From the NCBI RefSeq assembly GCF_000620165.1, contig NZ_JHVN01000001.1, forward strand, positions 186,001 through 250,000: a stretch of DNA of 64,000 nucleotides, in the 5' to 3' direction. The notes under the pieces were generated by a model. That model saw nothing but the letters and a program-made list of their open reading frames with translations, was not told where the DNA came from and did no database searches. Position 1 is the stretch's first letter. Every line of letters begins with the position of its first letter. Position numbers and translations under genes: made by a program. The DNA comes from Anoxybacillus tepidamans PS2 (GTDB lineage: Bacteria; Bacillota; Bacilli; Bacillales; Anoxybacillaceae). Below, piece after piece: positions 60,072 through 64,000 of the stretch.

Positions 60072-60335
60072 CTAAAAAATAAACTCCCATCCCTATTCAG
60101 GGACGAGAGTTGTGCTCGCGGTACCACCCTGTTTATGGACAGACGTCCATCACCTCGATAAGCCGTAACGTGGCTTCTCCGTCAGGTTTTGCCTGCGCTC
60201 AGGATTAGCGTTCTGTTACCCTTCATCTGGAATTTCTTTCAGCCGCGGAAATTCCTCTCTGTGCGCACACGCGCGTTAAGATGGACTGTAACATACTCGA
60301 TCCGTCATCGCCTTATACGTATGTCTTTCACTCAC
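60072..60335 (-). promoter_or_regulatory. T-box riboswitch leader of alaS
   Basis: About 260 bases of leader. The T-box sequence AGGGTGGTACCGCG is at 60117-60130 on the minus strand, followed by the terminator ACTCTCGTCCCTGAATAGGG with its pairing arm GATGGGAGT and TTTATTTTTTAG (60072-60110). GGAATTTC/GAAATTCC and other stems lie upstream. Uncharged tRNA-Ala should stabilise the antiterminator; I could not fix the specifier codon by eye. Confidence 0.93.
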
Positions 60336-60337
60336 AG

Positions 60338-60366
60338 ATTATAGACAAGCTACCTTTGTTTGTCAA
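60338..60366 (-). promoter_or_regulatory. Consensus sigmaA promoter of alaS
   Basis: TTGACA (60361-60366), 17 bases, TATAAT (60338-60343) on the minus strand: a perfect match. It lies inside the last codons of the converging-direction upstream gene yrrI. Confidence 0.93.
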
Positions 60367-61424
60367 TGTGTGCCGAAATGCTCCTTCGCATGCAGCAAGG
60401 CGGCTTTTAAAACAGCTACAATTGGAACGGCCACGATCATTCCAACCACCCCCGCCACCTCCCCGCCAAGGAAGAGCGAGAACATAATGATCAGCGGATG
60501 AATATGCAAACTTTTACCAACAATGAACGGAGACAAAATATTGCCCTCTAAAAATTGCAATAAAAAAATGATCGCAAGAACGATAAGAAGCATTTTAACG
60601 GAGACGGTCGCCGCCAAAAGCGCGGCCGGAACGGCCCCAATAATCGGCCCAAAATACGGAATGACATTTGTCGCTCCGATAATAAACCCTAATAAAAGCG
60701 GATAATCCATTCCCGCAATTCGAAACGCTAGAGCGGCCAATCCCCCTATTAAACAACAGACAAACAATTGCCCCCGGATATATCCTCCAAGCGATTTATC
60801 GACATCTTTCAAAAACTCGACCCCTTCGCTGCGCCACTTTTTCGGCGTCAGCTGCCATGCAATCCGCTTCATTTGTTCTATGTCTTTCAACATATAAAAT
60901 GCGATAAATGGAACAAGCAAAAATACCATCGCCGAATTGAGCAGATGCTTTGCACCGGCAACCGCTTTCGTCAGCCATAGTCCCACAAGCGCTTCAACCT
61001 CAAGGATGATCGTTTCCACGCGTTTATGCATTTCTTTCGGCCAGGCTGCTGTTTCATGGTGAATCATTTTTGTCCAGCCGTTATACGTATCGACTAGAAG
61101 CGGTAAGCTTTCAGTCATTTCTTGAAGCTGGTGCAAAATAATCGGAATCCCTTTATATAGACCGTAGCCTACTCCTCCAAAAAACAAAACGTAAATCATT
61201 AAAATAGCCAATGCTCTCGGTATTCCTTTTCGATGGATATATTCAACAATCGGATGAAGCAAATACGCAATAAATGCAGCGATTAAAAACGGGGTGAGCA
61301 CCGTAAAAAGGATGTTTAAAACGGGAAGCCAAAACTCCTTCAATTTCATAATCAAATATATAAAGATGGCGACTAGCAACATTTTGGCGAGGCGAATAAA
61401 AAAGCGAATATGTTCGTTTTGCAC
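60363..61424 (-). CDS. yrrI: AI-2E transporter-family protein YrrI
   Basis: A 353-residue membrane protein of the AI-2E/PerM family with about eight spans, including LLVAIFIYLIMKLKEFWLPV near the start and FLEGNILSPFIVGKSLHIHPL in the C-terminal block. It matches B. subtilis YrrI by position before alaS; substrate unknown. The GTG at 61424 follows AGGAGGGATGCCG; the ATG two codons earlier overlaps the ribosome site. Its 3' end contains the alaS -35 box. Confidence 0.88.
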   Translation of the reverse strand: MQNEHIRFFIRLAKMLLVAIFIYLIMKLKEFWLPVLNILFTVLTPFLIAAFIAYLLHPIVEYIHRKGIPRALAILMIYVLFFGGVGYGLYKGIPIILHQLQEMTESLPLLVDTYNGWTKMIHHETAAWPKEMHKRVETIILEVEALVGLWLTKAVAGAKHLLNSAMVFLLVPFIAFYMLKDIEQMKRIAWQLTPKKWRSEGVEFLKDVDKSLGGYIRGQLFVCCLIGGLAALAFRIAGMDYPLLLGFIIGATNVIPYFGPIIGAVPAALLAATVSVKMLLIVLAIIFLLQFLEGNILSPFIVGKSLHIHPLIIMFSLFLGGEVAGVVGMIVAVPIVAVLKAALLHAKEHFGTH

Positions 61425-61476
61425 CGGCATCCCTCCTATTTTCATAGTTTGAAAAGAAAAAGAAGGGATTATACGT

Positions 61477-61515
61477 AAAAAAACGGCCATCTCTTGTTGA
61501 GATAGCCGTTTTTCT
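61477..61515. terminator. Terminator between yrzQ and yrrI
   Basis: AAACGGCCATCTC pairs with GAGATAGCCGTTT, one mismatch, with A and T runs both sides; active after yrzQ. Confidence 0.88.
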
Positions 61516-61649
61516 TACATAAATGAACGAGTTAACTGTTTTCCCCATTTTTTTATTTTGCGCATATTCATGCCGCCGTTGCGTTGTGCGAGCTGGTAAG
61601 CGGCAATTCCTAAGCCGATGGCAGCAAGCGATTTCATTGTGCGGTTCAT
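61515..61649 (-). CDS. yrzQ: Small protein YrzQ (DUF3918)
   Basis: A 44-residue basic protein, MNRTMKSLAAIGLGIAAYQL then RNGGMNMRKIKKWGKQLTR, with a short hydrophobic helix. It matches the YrzQ family; function unknown. The ATG at 61649 follows TTTAGGAGGAATGACG; the frame is open into yrzR but not translated there. Confidence 0.85.
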   Translation of the reverse strand: MNRTMKSLAAIGLGIAAYQLAQRNGGMNMRKIKKWGKQLTRSFM

Positions 61650-61671
61650 CGTCATTCCTCCTAAAGTTGCG

Positions 61672-61863
61672 TTATGACGAAAGCGTTCGTTCTTGCTCAC
61701 TAAACAAATCATCAAGCGAACTGAGCGTTCCGTCTTCTTCCACTTGATGCGTGTAAATCATACCTTTGTGGACAGAAAGTTCGATAAAGCAGTTCCAGCA
61801 ATAATATTGGTTGACCCCTATTTTTCCTAAATCTTTGCTTTGGCAATTTGGACATTTTAACAC
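61672..61863 (-). CDS. yrzR: Zinc-ribbon protein YrzR
   Basis: A 63-residue protein with two CxxC pairs, KCPNCQSKDLGKIG and YYCWNCFIEL, then THQVEEDGTLSSLDDLF. The four cysteines should bind zinc. It matches B. subtilis YrzR, unknown function, between recD2 and yrrI. Confidence 0.88.
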   Translation of the reverse strand: MLKCPNCQSKDLGKIGVNQYYCWNCFIELSVHKGMIYTHQVEEDGTLSSLDDLFSEQERTLSS

Positions 61864-61972
61864 TGAAAGGCACGCTCCTCTTGTTCAAATCTTTTACATG
61901 TTATATTGGTCAAATATTTCCAAAACTATACATACTTTAAGGAGCGCTGCCTTTCACAAAAGTGTTGCATGT

Positions 61973-64000
61973 TTATTTTATTTCTTCATTCATAAAGTCA
62001 TACGGTGAAACGTTTTCCATTCCAATGTTTGCATCTTCTAACGGAAGCTCCCCTTTGCTTATCGGCTGAAACAATTGCTGAATTTTTTCAGCGAGTGTTG
62101 TTTGCCGCACGCTGTCATCGCCACGCGCCACCCCCATTTTAAACGCTTCATCTTCACCGCACAAAATTAAAAATTTCTTGCTTCTTGTTACCGCCGTATA
62201 TAGTAAATTGCGCTGTAGCATTCGGTAATAGCTTTTGACAACCGGCAAAATGACGATTGGAAATTCGCTTCCTTGCGCTTTATGGATTGAACAGCAATAA
62301 GCGTGGGTAATTTGCGTCAAGTCTTGCCTTGTATACGTTACCTCGATTCCATCAAACGATACAACGACTAAATCTTGCTGTTCTGTATTTTCCTTTGCGT
62401 AAAAAATAGCCACTATTTCGCCGATATCCCCGTTAAATACATTTTGCTCCGGTTGATTGACGAGCTGAAGCACCTTGTCGCCAACGCGATAGACCGTATC
62501 TCCCAACGAAAGTTCTCGCTTCTCTTCCGATTTCGGATTGAACAGCTCCTGCAGCACTTGATTCAAGCGGTCAATCCCCGCAGGTCCCCGGTACATCGGC
62601 GCTAACACTTGGATGTCTTTGACCGAATATCCTTTTTTTCTGGCATTATCAGCTATTTGCCGTACGACATCGACGACCTGCCCAGCTTGACAACGAATAA
62701 AAGAGCGGTCCGCTTTTGGGGCAGTTAGATCAGAAGGAAGAGTTCCTTTCTTCATCTGGTGGGCGAGTTCAATGATCGAAGAACCTTCTGCTTGACGATA
62801 TACTTCAGTCAATCGGACGGTTGGAATGATCCCTGTCGCCAGCAAATCTTTCAATACTTGTCCTGGCCCGACAGACGGCAATTGATCCTCATCGCCGACT
62901 AAAATGACTTGCATGCCGCTAGGAAGCGATTTTAACAATTGATTCGCCAACCATGTATCAACCATCGACATCTCATCAACGATAAGCAATTTGCCGTCAA
63001 TTGGCGCATCCTCATCATGCGTAAATCCTTCTGCCGCATTATAACCGAGCAGACGATGGATCGTCATCGCTGGCAATCCGGTCGCCTCGCTCATGCGCTT
63101 TGCTGCCCTGCCTGTCGGAGCAGCCAATAAAATCGGAAACGGCCGTTCTTTATTATAGTCTTTCACATCGAGGGAACAGCCATGCAAATCAGCAAAAATC
63201 TCCACGATCCCTTTAATAACGGTCGTTTTTCCCGTTCCTGGGCCCCCTGTTAAAATAAATAGTGACGAAGAGATGGCTTGTTGAATCGCTTCCTTTTGCA
63301 AAGGAGCGTATTGCACTGAAAGCCGCTCTTCCAGACGGCCAAGAGCCAGCAAAAACTCTGATTCAGGAAACTCCGTCACTGTTTGCTCAAGCAGCCGTTT
63401 CACATTTGTGACAATCCCTTTCTCCGCAAAATAAAGCGAAGGAAGATAAAACTTGTCGTCTTCTCGAATAAGTTTGCCTTCTTCGGTAAGCATGAGCAAC
63501 GCATGAGCGATCGACGATTCCGAAACTTCTTCTTCGCGCTTGCTTTCGAGCAGCTGCTTGACGTTTTCAATCAGCTGCCGTTCTAGCAAATACACATGCC
63601 CTTCCTGCAAGCAACGGGTTTCAAGAATGAATAGGCACCCGGCGCGAACGCGGTCCGGATGACTTCCAGAAATGCCGAGCAAACGTCCCAATTCATCGGC
63701 CCGGCCAAAACCGATTCCTTCGACATCTTCAACGAGCTGGTATGGATTATTCTGAATAATCTCGAGCGCCGTTTCTTTATATACTTGATAAATTTTCATC
63801 GATAGCTGCGGACCAAAGCCGAGCTGAGAAAGCGCGATCATAATTTGTTCAAGCCCTTGATGCTCTTTTAATGTTTCATACAACTCTTTCGCCTTCGTCT
63901 TCGACAGCTTCGGCACTTTCAGAAGCGAATCAGGGTCGGCGAGGATGACGGAAATTGCTTGTTCTCCAAGCGTTTCTACAATCAGCTCCGCCGTTTTTTT
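61973..64000 (-). CDS. recD2: RecD2-type DNA helicase (5' end outside window)
   Basis: The visible 675 codons run in frame to the window edge; the N-terminal OB-like domain is missing. Helix-hairpin-helix repeats (ADPDSLLKVPKLSKTKAKEL, VEGIGFGRADELGRLLGI) precede the SF1 helicase core: Walker A GGPGTGKTT, motif II VDEMSMVD, motif III VGDEDQLPSVGPG and motif VI AVTRSKK. RecD2 (YrrC) is a 5'-3' helicase that helps maintain replication fork integrity without RecBC. Confidence 0.95.
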   Translation of the reverse strand, partial: KKTAELIVETLGEQAISVILADPDSLLKVPKLSKTKAKELYETLKEHQGLEQIMIALSQLGFGPQLSMKIYQVYKETALEIIQNNPYQLVEDVEGIGFGRADELGRLLGISGSHPDRVRAGCLFILETRCLQEGHVYLLERQLIENVKQLLESKREEEVSESSIAHALLMLTEEGKLIREDDKFYLPSLYFAEKGIVTNVKRLLEQTVTEFPESEFLLALGRLEERLSVQYAPLQKEAIQQAISSSLFILTGGPGTGKTTVIKGIVEIFADLHGCSLDVKDYNKERPFPILLAAPTGRAAKRMSEATGLPAMTIHRLLGYNAAEGFTHDEDAPIDGKLLIVDEMSMVDTWLANQLLKSLPSGMQVILVGDEDQLPSVGPGQVLKDLLATGIIPTVRLTEVYRQAEGSSIIELAHQMKKGTLPSDLTAPKADRSFIRCQAGQVVDVVRQIADNARKKGYSVKDIQVLAPMYRGPAGIDRLNQVLQELFNPKSEEKRELSLGDTVYRVGDKVLQLVNQPEQNVFNGDIGEIVAIFYAKENTEQQDLVVVSFDGIEVTYTRQDLTQITHAYCCSIHKAQGSEFPIVILPVVKSYYRMLQRNLLYTAVTRSKKFLILCGEDEAFKMGVARGDDSVRQTTLAEKIQQLFQPISKGELPLEDANIGMENVSPYDFMNEEIK

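Overview
The window is chromosomal DNA of an endospore-forming, flagellated, competence-gene-bearing member of the Bacillaceae, most like Anoxybacillus, Parageobacillus or Geobacillus. The basis is the gene order of the comE/dnaK/lepA region and the greA-alaS-recD2 region, both close to Bacillus subtilis; an intact pro-sigmaK gene; spoIIP, gpr, yqfC/yqfD and sda; and a glutamate transporter that reads almost like the thermophile GltT. Base composition is moderate and AT-leaning, which fits Anoxybacillus/Parageobacillus better than high-GC Geobacillus. That placement is inference.

Layout. Positions 1-32100 are nearly all minus strand: ybeY (partial), phoH, yqfD, yqfC, yqeY, rpsU; then yqeW (plus) facing deoC; then mtaB, rsmE, prmA, dnaJ, dnaK, grpE, hrcA under a perfect CIRCE operator; hemW, lepA, yqxA, spoIIP, gpr; rpsT (plus); holA; yqzM (plus); the comE genes with divergent comER; then yqeM, rsfS, yqeK, nadD, yhbY, aroE, yqeH, yqeG. 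Positions 32100-42400 are mixed: sda behind a DnaA-box cluster, psd/pssA, motAB, a YtvI-like permease, uppP, a short pyruvate-kinase paralog, dedA, gltT and sigK. Positions 42400-43800 hold an orphan 148-residue protein and a cluster of tiny genes behind a near-consensus promoter, a 29-codon leader reading frame and two stem-loops. Positions 43800-47700 are the yrrT-mtnN-mccA-mccB-yrhC sulfur-recycling operon. Positions 48000-64000 are yrrS, pbpI, greA, udk, the trhP2/trhP1/trmR tRNA-wobble genes, mltG, yrzB, ruvX, an IreB-family gene, alaS with a T-box leader, yrrI, yrzQ, yrzR and recD2 (partial).

Most of the window is conserved housekeeping: heat shock, ribosome maturation, tRNA modification, DNA uptake, NAD and shikimate synthesis, sporulation. 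The unusual content sits in the gaps. A roughly 210-240 bp repeat with inverted ends occurs three times (203-413, 24517-24754, 48666-48877), and in one copy the hairpin-bounded core is flipped relative to the ends. One copy abuts the stop codon of a short comEB; another lies where B. subtilis carries pgpH. IS200/IS605-like end remnants lie at 20370-20440 and 25380-25462, and a GC-rich multi-stem repeat at 56183-56294. The best candidate for something undescribed is the leader-plus-microprotein locus at 43056-43758. All matches to families are from memory of the families, not from a search.
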